Shown here: in pieces, positions 8,445 to 15,824 of the stretch
Position numbering within the stretch: position 1 is the stretch's first letter
Layout: every line of letters starts with the position of its first letter
Source: RGIG3009 sp045595845
GTDB taxonomy: Bacteria > Bacillota > Clostridia > Oscillospirales > Acutalibacteraceae
Assembly: GCA_045595845.1 (NCBI GenBank)
Contig: JAZOBF010000050.1
Span: 1 to 23,915, forward strand
DNA length: 23,915 bases
Direction: 5' to 3'
Notes under the pieces: generated by a model
The model's database searches: none
Told to the model about the DNA's origin: nothing
What the model saw: the letters and a program-made list of their open reading frames with translations, nothing else
Position numbers and translations under genes: made by a program

Positions 8445-9729
8445 CGCGATTCTCCTCCCATTCAACAAAAACGGCGTTGCCTGCGGTTTTGGCTTCCCGA
8501 ACAACCGTGGCAAGATCAATACCGCAAGGACAGATATATGAACACGCATTACAGTTGTCACATAAATCAGGGGAGAGTGAGGCGAGACGCTCGTAGTGCA
8601 GGTTCTGATACCGACGGTTGATTTCAAACGGTAACAATCCCGCATGGCATGCCTGCACACAACGGCCGCAGCCGATACAGGTGCGCGTGGAAACGGGACG
8701 GATGGCATTGGTGGTGAAGGCCAAGATACAGGTCATGCCGGGGAGAATCGGGATATCTGAGGTCAGAGCGGCAGTGCCGGTCATTTGCTCGCCTAAAATG
8801 AGGTAGTCAGGCGGTTCAATAAGACCGCAATGTTCCAGCACCTGTTGTACCGTTGTGCCGAACGGAACCGACACATTTTGCGGGTGCGGGACGGCGTCAC
8901 CGGCCACGGTGACAACGCAGCGGTTGTGCGCTTCTCCCAAATATAGCGCGCGATACAGCGCAAGACACGCCTGTACACCGATGCAACAGACGCGCGAGCC
9001 GTATTTTACGGTGCCGCGACGACCGTGTTTACTGTACTGTACCGGTGCGGCTTTCGGATAGTATGAATCGGTTTGATAGACATAGTCTTTACCGATTCGC
9101 AGCGCGATGGAACGGCGGCGCTGACCGGATAAGCAGACCGCGATATGGTATTGCGGAGCACCGATGCTAAAAGCTGCCAAGCGCAGGCCTTCCAAGACCT
9201 GTTCAGCGTGGTCGCGCAGTACCGCCCAAGCGCTGGAGGCATGGGGTTCAATCTCAATACCGTCTGCTGCCAAAAAATCACATCCGGTTTGTTGCCATTC
9301 ACGCAATTTTAAAACTAACGGTATGCCGTCCGATTCGTCAATGACATTCAAGCGTTCCGCCGTTTCCAAAATGAATTCGGGTGTGAGGGGGTTGGGTAAC
9401 AGAACCGGCACTTCGGGCGCGGGAATGTCGGGTATGCAGTCAATCACCGCGCAGTGTAAGGTGCCGTACAGCGGATGCTGTAGAGTGCGTTCGCCGCTCA
9501 CTGCGCCTGTCACACTCGAGTAAACCGTTGCTGTCGGATCGTCCTCAACAACCGCGAGCGGGGTTCCTTTATTTACGGTGTCGTATAACGAAACAGACGG
9601 GTGAACAGATGCCTCGGTAGTAAAGGAAAAGGGGAGAGTGACCTGAGAAATGTCCGTCAGTTCCGTTGTAGGCTGAGAAATGGCAGGTTCTTTTCGGAAC
9701 AACAAACGGATTCCTTGTCGAGGAAACAT
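8437..9729 (-). CDS. rnfC: RnfC-like iron-sulfur subunit with degenerate nucleotide-binding region
   Basis: A 430-residue soluble subunit that in Rnf complexes oxidises or reduces NAD(H). Two ferredoxin-type clusters are intact near the C-terminus: C351/C354/C357/C361 and C390/C393/C396/C400. The N-terminal barrel-sandwich part and the SLBB-like part (VVTVAGDAV, residues 272-280) are recognisable. The FMN/NADH fold is not: the GAGGAGFP glycine loop is absent, and the usual NAAECEP reads AADGIEIEP (residues 154-162). The PduS homologue at 15824-17155, from the same superfamily, keeps both. The ATG at 9727-9729 has GAAAGG upstream. It is the first gene of a five-gene operon running leftwards and is divergent from the MecA-like gene. 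No convincing promoter could be assigned on the minus strand. Confidence 0.86.
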   Translation of the reverse strand: MFPRQGIRLLFRKEPAISQPTTELTDISQVTLPFSFTTEASVHPSVSLYDTVNKGTPLAVVEDDPTATVYSSVTGAVSGERTLQHPLYGTLHCAVIDCIPDIPAPEVPVLLPNPLTPEFILETAERLNVIDESDGIPLVLKLREWQQTGCDFLAADGIEIEPHASSAWAVLRDHAEQVLEGLRLAAFSIGAPQYHIAVCLSGQRRRSIALRIGKDYVYQTDSYYPKAAPVQYSKHGRRGTVKYGSRVCCIGVQACLALYRALYLGEAHNRCVVTVAGDAVPHPQNVSVPFGTTVQQVLEHCGLIEPPDYLILGEQMTGTAALTSDIPILPGMTCILAFTTNAIRPVSTRTCIGCGRCVQACHAGLLPFEINRRYQNLHYERLASLSPDLCDNCNACSYICPCGIDLATVVREAKTAGNAVFVEWEENRDA

Positions 9730-9779
9730 ATTGCCACACCCTTTCTGAAAAAATTAAGAGTTTACCAAAAATTAACCTC

Positions 9780-9808
9780 TTGCAAAGAGCTTGTACCGTT
9801 AATATGAT
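9780..9808 (+). promoter_or_regulatory. Sigma-A promoter for the mecA-like gene
   Basis: TTGCAA (9780-9785) and TATGAT (9803-9808) are spaced by 17 bp. The -10 box lies 36 bp before the ATG at 9845. It sits in the 115-bp divergent region shared with rnfC. Confidence 0.7.
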
Positions 9809-9844
9809 AATGGTATACGGTCCTTTGAAAAGGAGGAGTTCACG

Positions 9845-10426
9845 ATGAAAATGGAACCACTGAGCAGTGGGGACTTGCGAATATGGATGACTGATGAAGA
9901 ATTGTGCCGATGGGGGTTGCGTACGGAGAATATGAGAGCGGATACGCCGCAAACCACACGCGCCATACGGCGCCTGCTGGGCATTGCCAGACAACGCCGT
10001 GTGTTTTCCGCGAGCGGAAGTGTGTTGGTAGAAGCGTTACCGATTGAGGGTGGTTGTTTGTTCTTATTCAGTACGCCCGCCTTACCGACACCGCCGTTTA
10101 TTCTGCCGCAACTGTATGTTTTGGAATCGGCAGAGGCGTTGCTGCAATTTGGCGAAACCCTGTCAACCCTGCCCGATCGAAAATTGCCGCCGGCATCGCT
10201 TTACCGACAAGGGGATGCGTATGTGTTGGTTCTCTATGACGGGTTTGGCACAGCACAGGGGTGTTCTCGTTTATTGCAGGAATTTGGGTACCGGTTAGGG
10301 GACGGGTATGCGGCTACCGCCTACATAGAAGAACACAGCAACCCCATCACCGTTGGGGATGCACTGCAACGCCTGTCGGCAGCGTATGAATCTCGTCCAC
10401 CAATGCCGCCGCATCCGCCGCATTGA
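9845..10426 (+). CDS. mecA: MecA-like adaptor protein
   Basis: MecA adaptors deliver substrates to the ClpC-ClpP protease in Firmicutes. This 193-residue protein is shorter than typical MecA (about 215-240). The N-terminal part (DLRIWMTDEELCRWGL) resembles the MecA substrate-binding head. The C-terminal half has the ClpC-binding layout: a helix YVLESAEALLQFGETL, a strand pair around SLYRQGDAYVLVLY, a helix with LLQEFGYRL, then AYIEEHSNPITVGDALQRL. AAAGGAGGAG precedes the ATG. The linker is short, and the last ~25 codons overlap the 3' end of rpe. The call is from pattern recognition of a fast-evolving family; clients are unknown. Confidence 0.72.
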   Translation: MKMEPLSSGDLRIWMTDEELCRWGLRTENMRADTPQTTRAIRRLLGIARQRRVFSASGSVLVEALPIEGGCLFLFSTPALPTPPFILPQLYVLESAEALLQFGETLSTLPDRKLPPASLYRQGDAYVLVLYDGFGTAQGCSRLLQEFGYRLGDGYAATAYIEEHSNPITVGDALQRLSAAYESRPPMPPHPPH

Positions 10427-11021
10427 ACAACGCACTGCCTACTACCGCGATATCGGCTCCTGCCTCGGCGGCAATGGGGGCGGTTTTGGCGGATACACCG
10501 CCATCCACCTGCAATCGTACCGATAAGCCGCGGCGGTCAATTTCGGTGCGTAATTCTTGCACTTTCGGCATCATGTCCGCCATAAACGACTGACCGCCGA
10601 AACCGGGTTCTACCGTCATTACCAGAATCATATCCACTCTATCCAGATACGGGAACACCGCACTTGCAGGAGTTTTCGGTTTGATGGTGAGTGCCGCCAT
10701 TTTGCCGAGCGCATGGATCTTATCCAATGTTTCGGCGACAGGGGCGGCACTTTCAACATGGAAGTTGATAAGGTCCGCACCTGCTTTGGCAAACGCCTCG
10801 ATTAAGCGGTCGGGATATTCCATCATCAGATGGACATCAAAAAACATATCTGAAAGTGGTCGCAGGCGCGCGATGACGGGAGGACCGAAACTCAGATTCG
10901 GTACAAACACGCCGTCCATCACATCCAAATGTACCATGTCGGCGCCGGTCGATTTGACAAAATTCAGTTCCTGTTCCAAATGTGCAAAATCACAAGTCAG
11001 GATTGAAGGAGATACCAGCAT
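10347..11021 (-). CDS. rpe: Ribulose-phosphate 3-epimerase
   Basis: Rpe interconverts ribulose-5-P and xylulose-5-P in the pentose phosphate pathway. The 224-residue TIM-barrel protein shows the N-terminal PSILTCDFAHLEQEL, the metal-site segment VHLDVMDGVFVPNLSFGPP, the MTVEPGFGGQSFM loop and the VDGGV phosphate-binding strand. The ATG at 11019-11021 has AGAGG upstream and a near-consensus promoter about 45 bp further. The barrel seems complete near residue 210. The extra tail (LPTGVAVHPQR) comes from the 80-bp tail-to-tail overlap with the MecA-like gene. It appears to be a single-gene unit. Confidence 0.96.
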   Translation of the reverse strand: MLVSPSILTCDFAHLEQELNFVKSTGADMVHLDVMDGVFVPNLSFGPPVIARLRPLSDMFFDVHLMMEYPDRLIEAFAKAGADLINFHVESAAPVAETLDKIHALGKMAALTIKPKTPASAVFPYLDRVDMILVMTVEPGFGGQSFMADMMPKVQELRTEIDRRGLSVRLQVDGGVSAKTAPIAAEAGADIAVVGSALFNAADAAALVDEIHTLPTGVAVHPQR

Positions 11022-11065
11022 ACTTGCCTCTTTTCTGCCCGTTTGGGCGCATCAATACACCATAT

Positions 11066-11094
11066 ATTCTACCTTATTTTTTAGAAAAGGTCAA
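11066..11094 (-). promoter_or_regulatory. Sigma-A promoter for rpe
   Basis: On the minus strand TTGACC (11089-11094) and TAGAAT (11066-11071) are separated by 17 bp. The box pair lies 45 bp upstream of the rpe ATG and just downstream of the BMC operon terminator. Confidence 0.8.
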
Positions 11095-11103
11095 TAACTT
11101 ACC

Positions 11104-11135
11104 AAAAAGCCCCTGACAATTACCAGTCAGGGGCT
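11104..11135 (-). terminator. Rho-independent terminator at the end of the BMC operon
   Basis: A perfect 10-bp stem, 11126-11135 with 11108-11117 (AGCCCCTGAC), closes an eight-base loop. On the minus strand it is followed by TTTTT (11104-11108). It lies 10 bp after the pduL stop codon and separates the BMC operon from rpe. Confidence 0.9.
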
Positions 11136-11145
11136 CTTTAGTCGT

Positions 11146-11793
11146 TTATTTTGCGATTCTAACTTTAAAGCCGTTACCGATACCGGCGGCGTTCGCGTCG
11201 TCGGTATCTACATGCATTTCCAGACGGAAAGCTTTGTTGACGCGTACTTGTACATCGTAGAAGGTGGTGCGGCGTTCACCCTCGACATCGACGGTGACAT
11301 AATCGCCATCTTTGACGCCGAATGCGATACCGTCTTCTTCACTCATGTGAATGTGGCGGTTCGCGATGATGCACCCCTCGGCAAGCGTGACAACCCCTTT
11401 CGGGCCGATGATGGTAACGGGAGCGGAACCCGCGATGTCACCCGACTCGCGTACCGGGGGTTTCACTTTGAGGACAAAAGAATCGGTGCGGGAGATTTCA
11501 ACCTGCGAGGCTTTTCTCACGGGGCCGAGCACACGCACATTTTCGATGGGGCGCATGGCGGGGCCGACGATGGTGAGCACCTCTTTACAGGCGTATTGGC
11601 CCGGTTGAGAGAGGTCTTTGAGAGGGGTTAATTCATACCCTTTTCCAAACAGAATCTCCACGTGTTCTTTCGACAGATGAATGTGACGGTTCGATACGCC
11701 CACCGGCACAGTGTTATCCGCTTTTGGAGCGGTGCCGACCTCCGCGATAACGCGGCTGACGATTTCAGAGACTAACGATGCATCGTATGCCAT
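11146..11793 (-). CDS. pduL: PduL-type phosphate propanoyltransferase
   Basis: PduL converts propionyl-CoA (or acetyl-CoA) plus Pi to the acyl-phosphate and recycles CoA inside the microcompartment. The 215-residue product has the two histidine motifs VSNRHIHLS (about residue 33) and ANRHIHMS (about 144), which bind the two zinc ions in known PduL structures. The first ~20 residues (DASLVSEIVSRVIAEVG) form an amphipathic helix of the encapsulation-peptide type, followed by a short linker. AAAAGGAG lies upstream of the ATG at 11793. It is the last gene of the operon, 15 bp after the aldehyde dehydrogenase gene. Confidence 0.96.
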   Translation of the reverse strand: MAYDASLVSEIVSRVIAEVGTAPKADNTVPVGVSNRHIHLSKEHVEILFGKGYELTPLKDLSQPGQYACKEVLTIVGPAMRPIENVRVLGPVRKASQVEISRTDSFVLKVKPPVRESGDIAGSAPVTIIGPKGVVTLAEGCIIANRHIHMSEEDGIAFGVKDGDYVTVDVEGERRTTFYDVQVRVNKAFRLEMHVDTDDANAAGIGNGFKVRIAK

Positions 11794-11808
11794 AGTGATA
11801 ACTCCTTT

Positions 11809-13254
11809 TTAGATGATGCGGAAGCTGTCTGCCATCACGCAACGGCGTTGACGGGTAAAGCTGCGTGCCGAGGTAATACCCTCGCCGGTAGGACCGGCGA
11901 TCGTGAAGGTCGCGTGGCCCTCGCCACCGAAACCGATACCTGCATAGGACGGAGCGTTCTTGACAAAAATGGTGGTTTCCACCGCTTTGGCAAAACGGGA
12001 CAGGTGATCGATGTTTTTGGAATGCATATGGGCGGTGTGACGGTTGCCATGCTCCGCTTTGCAAGCAAGTTCAATCGCTTGGTCGATGCTGTCTACGCGT
12101 ACGATGGGCAGTATGGGCATCATCAATTCTTCTTGCACGAACGGATGGTCAAAATCGGTCTCGCAGATGATGCAACGAATATCCTTGCTGACATTAATAC
12201 CGATTTTCGCGAGCAAGACATCAGCGTCGCGACCGACGCACTCACGATTGACGATCAACTTGGTTTTGCCGTTTTTATCGGTCTTGTTGACAAGCACGAT
12301 GTCAGCGAGCTGTTTCGCCTGGTTGGCATTGATCTGATAGGCACCGTTGCGCAGCATAACCGAGATGAGTTCGTCGGCAATATTGCGGAACGCGAACACT
12401 TCTTTTTCCGCGATACAGGGAAGGTTGTTATCGAACGTGCAACCGTCAATGATATCCTTGCCCGCTTTCGCGATATCGGCGGTATCGTCCACGATAACGG
12501 GCGGGTTACCCGCACCGGCACCGATTGCTTTTTTACCCGAGGACAGCACCGCGCGTACCACGCCGGGGCCGCCGGTACAAACCAGCAGGCGAATAGAAGG
12601 ATGCGATTGCATGATCGAGGCCGATTCCATAGTGGGTTTCTTCATGGAACATACCAGTACATCAGGACCCCCGGCAGCTTTGCAAGCACGATTGACCAGG
12701 TCTACGGCATAGTTGGAAGTGGCGATGGCGTTGGGGTGGGGGTTGAACACCACACCGTTGCCCGCCGCGATCATACCGATGCTGTTGCAGATGACCGTTT
12801 CACTGGGGTTGGTACTGGGAGTGATTGCCCCGACAACACCGAATGGCGCCATCTCGACGAGTGTCAGACCGTTGTCACCGGTTTTAGCGGCGGACACGAT
12901 ATCTTCGGTACCGGGGGTTTTGTCTGCAACCAAAAGATGTTTGGCGCGCTTGTGGTCAACGCGGCCCATACCGGTTTCCGCCACGCCCAATTCTGCCATG
13001 ATCGGCGCTTCTTCGCGGGTGCGTTTGCGGATTTCGGTGATGATGCGCTCGCGTTCCTCTACGCTCATGGAACGAATGGCCCGATAGCCGGCTTCTGCCG
13101 CTTTAATGGCTTCGTTCATATCGTCATAAATGCCAATCAGTTTACGGCCACCGTATTGCGTGGAATCCCACGAAGTAGCGGGGGTTGTTTGAATACGATT
13201 TAATACTTGGCTGACAACTTGGCGGATTTCAGCCTCGGAAATTGTTGCTGCCAT
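11809..13254 (-). CDS. pduP: CoA-acylating propionaldehyde dehydrogenase (PduP-like)
   Basis: It oxidises propionaldehyde (or acetaldehyde) with CoA and NAD+ to the acyl-CoA. The start chosen is ATG at 13254 because AAGGAG lies eight bases upstream; the GTG at 13263 would have the ribosome site almost touching it. This gives 481 residues. The N-terminal EAEIRQVVSQVLNRI helix plus a TTPATS-rich linker is an encapsulation peptide. The catalytic cysteine is C280 in NLPCIAEKEV, and the cofactor-binding segment is APFGVVGAITPSTNPSET. EutE-like activity on acetaldehyde cannot be excluded, but the pathway context favours propionaldehyde. The ackA stop codon lies just upstream. Confidence 0.95.
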   Translation of the reverse strand: MAATISEAEIRQVVSQVLNRIQTTPATSWDSTQYGGRKLIGIYDDMNEAIKAAEAGYRAIRSMSVEERERIITEIRKRTREEAPIMAELGVAETGMGRVDHKRAKHLLVADKTPGTEDIVSAAKTGDNGLTLVEMAPFGVVGAITPSTNPSETVICNSIGMIAAGNGVVFNPHPNAIATSNYAVDLVNRACKAAGGPDVLVCSMKKPTMESASIMQSHPSIRLLVCTGGPGVVRAVLSSGKKAIGAGAGNPPVIVDDTADIAKAGKDIIDGCTFDNNLPCIAEKEVFAFRNIADELISVMLRNGAYQINANQAKQLADIVLVNKTDKNGKTKLIVNRECVGRDADVLLAKIGINVSKDIRCIICETDFDHPFVQEELMMPILPIVRVDSIDQAIELACKAEHGNRHTAHMHSKNIDHLSRFAKAVETTIFVKNAPSYAGIGFGGEGHATFTIAGPTGEGITSARSFTRQRRCVMADSFRII

Positions 13255-13259
13255 CTTAC

Positions 13260-14462
13260 TCACTCCTTGCAGAATTTCATTGTGTCTTTGGCGATCATGT
13301 ACTCCTCATCGGTCGGAATAACCAGTGTGCGGACCACAGCACCCTCGGCGCTGATGTCGACCGGTTGACCTTTTTTGAGATTTGCGTTTTTCTCTTCGTC
13401 AATCGCAATACCAAAGCAGGTCATGTTTTCGCAGACCAAGTGGCGCATGTTTTCGTCGTTTTCGCCGATGCCGGCGGTGAAGACCAGGACATCAATACCA
13501 TTCATTTCTGCGATATAACTGCCGATGTATTTCTTAATGCTGTTTGCCAGCATACGAATCGCAAGACCGGCGCGGTAGTCGCCGTTTGCGGCGGCCTCAG
13601 ACACATTGCGGCAATCGTTGGAAAGACCGCTGACGCCGAGCAAGCCGGACTGTTTATTCAAAAGTGCCTCTACCTCGTCTGCGGTGAGGTTCTTGAGTTT
13701 CATAATATAGGGAATCACAGTGGGATCGATGGTGCCGCTGCGCGTACCCATCGGGACGCCTTCCTGCGGGGTGAAGCCCATGGAGGTGTCGATAGCGACG
13801 CCTTTGTCCACCGCTGTGATGGACGAACCGTTACCCAGGTGACAGGTGACGATTTTCAGTTCTTCGATCGGTTTGCCGACCACCTCGGCGGCCTTACCCG
13901 ACACATAGCGGTGGGAGGTGCCGTGGAATCCGTAACGGCGGATTTTGTTTTCGGTATACAGCTCGTACGGGATGGGGTAGATGGTACGGAAATCTTCCAT
14001 GCTCGAATAGAACGAAGTGTCGAATACGCCGACTTGCGGGGTGTTCTTCATTAGGCGGCGGCACGCTTTCATACCGCTGATAGCAGGAGGCCCGTGTAAA
14101 GGATTGATCGGGACGATGGTTTCCAAATAGGCAATTACCTCGTCATCCACGGGGGTAGACTGCTTATATTTTTCGCCGCCGTGTGCTACACGGTGACCGA
14201 CTGCGCCGATCTCATCAATGGAAGCAATCACACCGTATACGGGATCGGTCAGGAGGCCAAGCACCAATTCGAGTGCCGCTTCGTGGGAGGGGAGAACGGG
14301 TTGCGCTTTATAATCCTCCGCGCCGGGCCGCTTATGTGTGACCACACCCTGAGTGTCGCCGATGCGCTCACAGTTTCCTTTGGCGAGCACGGTGCCGTTG
14401 TCCATATCGAATAATTGGTATTTCAGTGAGGAACTGCCGGCGTTGATTACGAGAATTTTCAC
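13260..14462 (-). CDS. ackA: Acetate/propionate kinase
   Basis: It transfers phosphate from acetyl- or propionyl-phosphate to ADP, giving ATP and the acid. The start chosen is GTG at 14462, with AAAGGA eight bases upstream; it yields the family start VKILVINAGSSSLKYQL, whereas longer starts overlap deoR. The 400-residue product has the ASKHA motifs: phosphate 1 NAGSSSLKYQL, GFHGTSHRYV, the LGNGSSITAVDKG adenosine loop and FTAGIGENDENMR. It has no extra N- or C-terminal helix of the encapsulation type, so it probably works in the cytosol on acyl-phosphate leaving the shell. Its place between deoR and pduP suggests a PduW-like role in propionate formation. Confidence 0.96.
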   Translation of the reverse strand: MKILVINAGSSSLKYQLFDMDNGTVLAKGNCERIGDTQGVVTHKRPGAEDYKAQPVLPSHEAALELVLGLLTDPVYGVIASIDEIGAVGHRVAHGGEKYKQSTPVDDEVIAYLETIVPINPLHGPPAISGMKACRRLMKNTPQVGVFDTSFYSSMEDFRTIYPIPYELYTENKIRRYGFHGTSHRYVSGKAAEVVGKPIEELKIVTCHLGNGSSITAVDKGVAIDTSMGFTPQEGVPMGTRSGTIDPTVIPYIMKLKNLTADEVEALLNKQSGLLGVSGLSNDCRNVSEAAANGDYRAGLAIRMLANSIKKYIGSYIAEMNGIDVLVFTAGIGENDENMRHLVCENMTCFGIAIDEEKNANLKKGQPVDISAEGAVVRTLVIPTDEEYMIAKDTMKFCKE

Positions 14463-14479
14463 TTGACTCATCCTTTCGG

Positions 14480-15238
14480 TCAATATACTAATTCAACATC
14501 TTTGTTTTTGAGGTATTCGATCCAGCGATCAGAGGGCTTTTCGTCGGTAACGACGGTGTCAATCTCGCCCACATCGCATACTTTAACAAACGAAATCTTA
14601 TCAAATTTGGTGCCATCCACCGCCAACACCTTGCGGTCGGCGGCAGCAAAAAGAGCTTGCTTAATTTGGGCATCTTTTTCGTTGGAATCGGTAATTCCCA
14701 TCGACATATCCATGCCTTTAGACGAGCATACCGCTAAATCCACATGGAAACCGCGGATCATTTTTTCCGCCGTTGTGCCGACCATGGAGAGTGCGCCTTC
14801 TTTTAAGGCACCGCCGGTGGAGAGAACATTCCAACCTTCTTTGTTGGCCAATTCCAAAAGAATTTCCACAGAGTTTGTAATTAAGGTAATGTTTTTGCAG
14901 GATTTAATATATTTCGTAACGAAGATAGCGGTGGAACTGGCATCCAGCATAATGTAATCGCCGTCGTGAATCATTTCACCGATTTTTTCGGCAATACGCT
15001 GTTTGCGATCCACATTGGCACGCTTGCGGACGCTGAACGGCAGGTCGGTGTGCATGCTTTGTGTGGCTACCGCACCGCCGTAGGTCTTTTTTGCCAAGCC
15101 GTCTTTATCAAGTTTTTCCAGATCGCGACGAATGGTTTCCTCTGTTACACCGAAGTCACGGCTCAAGTCCGCAACAATGACTTTTCCGTTTTGTGCCAAC
15201 CGCGAGAGGATTGCATTACGCCGTTCGATTGCGAGCAT
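14480..15238 (-). CDS. DeoR-family transcriptional regulator
   Basis: A 252-residue repressor-type protein with an N-terminal winged helix-turn-helix (residues ~3-57, VADLSRDFGVTEETIRRDLEKL) and a C-terminal sugar-phosphate sensor domain of the ISOCOT fold (DYIMLDASSTAIFV, LITNSVEILLEL, STGGALKEGALSMVG, AVDGTKFDK). The start is taken as ATG at 15238, giving MLAIERRNAIL with AGGAGG eight bases upstream; the ATG at 15244 is only two bases from the site. Family members sense phosphorylated sugars, so fuculose-1-P or a related intermediate is a reasonable effector, but that is inference. It lies inside the operon it probably controls, with no promoter of its own seen. Confidence 0.92.
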   Translation of the reverse strand: MLAIERRNAILSRLAQNGKVIVADLSRDFGVTEETIRRDLEKLDKDGLAKKTYGGAVATQSMHTDLPFSVRKRANVDRKQRIAEKIGEMIHDGDYIMLDASSTAIFVTKYIKSCKNITLITNSVEILLELANKEGWNVLSTGGALKEGALSMVGTTAEKMIRGFHVDLAVCSSKGMDMSMGITDSNEKDAQIKQALFAAADRKVLAVDGTKFDKISFVKVCDVGEIDTVVTDEKPSDRWIEYLKNKDVELVY

Positions 15239-15275
15239 CGCCATGACCTCCTTTCGTCAGGATAGGTTCTGCTTT

Positions 15276-15824
15276 TTACAGGATACTGCGCCACATTTTC
15301 TCATCAGGATGGGGAATGACGGCACTATCAAGGAACATGCCGTTTTCGCCTGCGCCTTTTTGCGCTTTGTGGATAGCGGCTTGCACGGCGGCGATGTCGC
15401 CGGTAAGCAAGAGGTAGGACTTGCCGCACATGCCGCGCGCGAGGCGCAGCTCCACGAGCTCAACTTGTGCCGTTTTGGCGGCAACATCGGCGGCGACGAT
15501 TGCCGCGGCGGCGGTGAAGGTTTCCAGCACGCCGAGTGCATTCGGACTACCGATATCCGTTGATCCGTATAGGGCGCTGAAGATGGATTCGTGGGGGTTG
15601 CCCAGTATAAAACTGTCAATCAGCGTATCCGGATAATGGGTGGATGCCGCATCGACGGCCGCCTTGACGGCGCTCAAATCACCACTGATGATGACCATGT
15701 ATTTTCCGGGGCAGACGGTGGTTGCTTCCAGCACTTCCACCTCTGCGGTCTTGAGCATCCGATCCGCCGCCATCATACCGGAGGACACGGTTTTGTATTC
15801 AACCATACCAATGGCTTTTTTCAT
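15276..15824 (-). CDS. pduT: BMC-T shell protein, PduT-like with Fe-S pore cysteine
   Basis: A 182-residue trimeric shell protein with two tandem BMC domains (about residues 1-90 and 92-182; the second begins with ALGVLETFT). C38, in TTVCPGKYMVIISGD, matches the cysteine that binds a [4Fe-4S] cluster at the three-fold pore of PduT. It is therefore likely to carry electrons across the shell, probably with PduS. The ATG at 15824 overlaps the pduS stop by one base (TGATG), and AAGGAGG lies inside the pduS end, so the two are translationally coupled. No PduB-type BMC-T gene is present in the window. Confidence 0.94.
   Translation of the reverse strand: MKKAIGMVEYKTVSSGMMAADRMLKTAEVEVLEATTVCPGKYMVIISGDLSAVKAAVDAASTHYPDTLIDSFILGNPHESIFSALYGSTDIGSPNALGVLETFTAAAAIVAADVAAKTAQVELVELRLARGMCGKSYLLLTGDIAAVQAAIHKAQKGAGENGMFLDSAVIPHPDEKMWRSIL

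Noticed and set aside
9730..9844. A minus-strand promoter for the rnf-like operon
   Set aside because: TTGCAA and TAAACT on the minus strand are only 15 bp apart and no better pair was found; the evidence is too weak to list.
11848..13203. Long plus-strand open frame of 451 codons opposite the aldehyde dehydrogenase gene
   Set aside because: It is the antisense shadow of a well-conserved gene with matching codon phase. The product has no recognisable domain and no ribosome site was seen.
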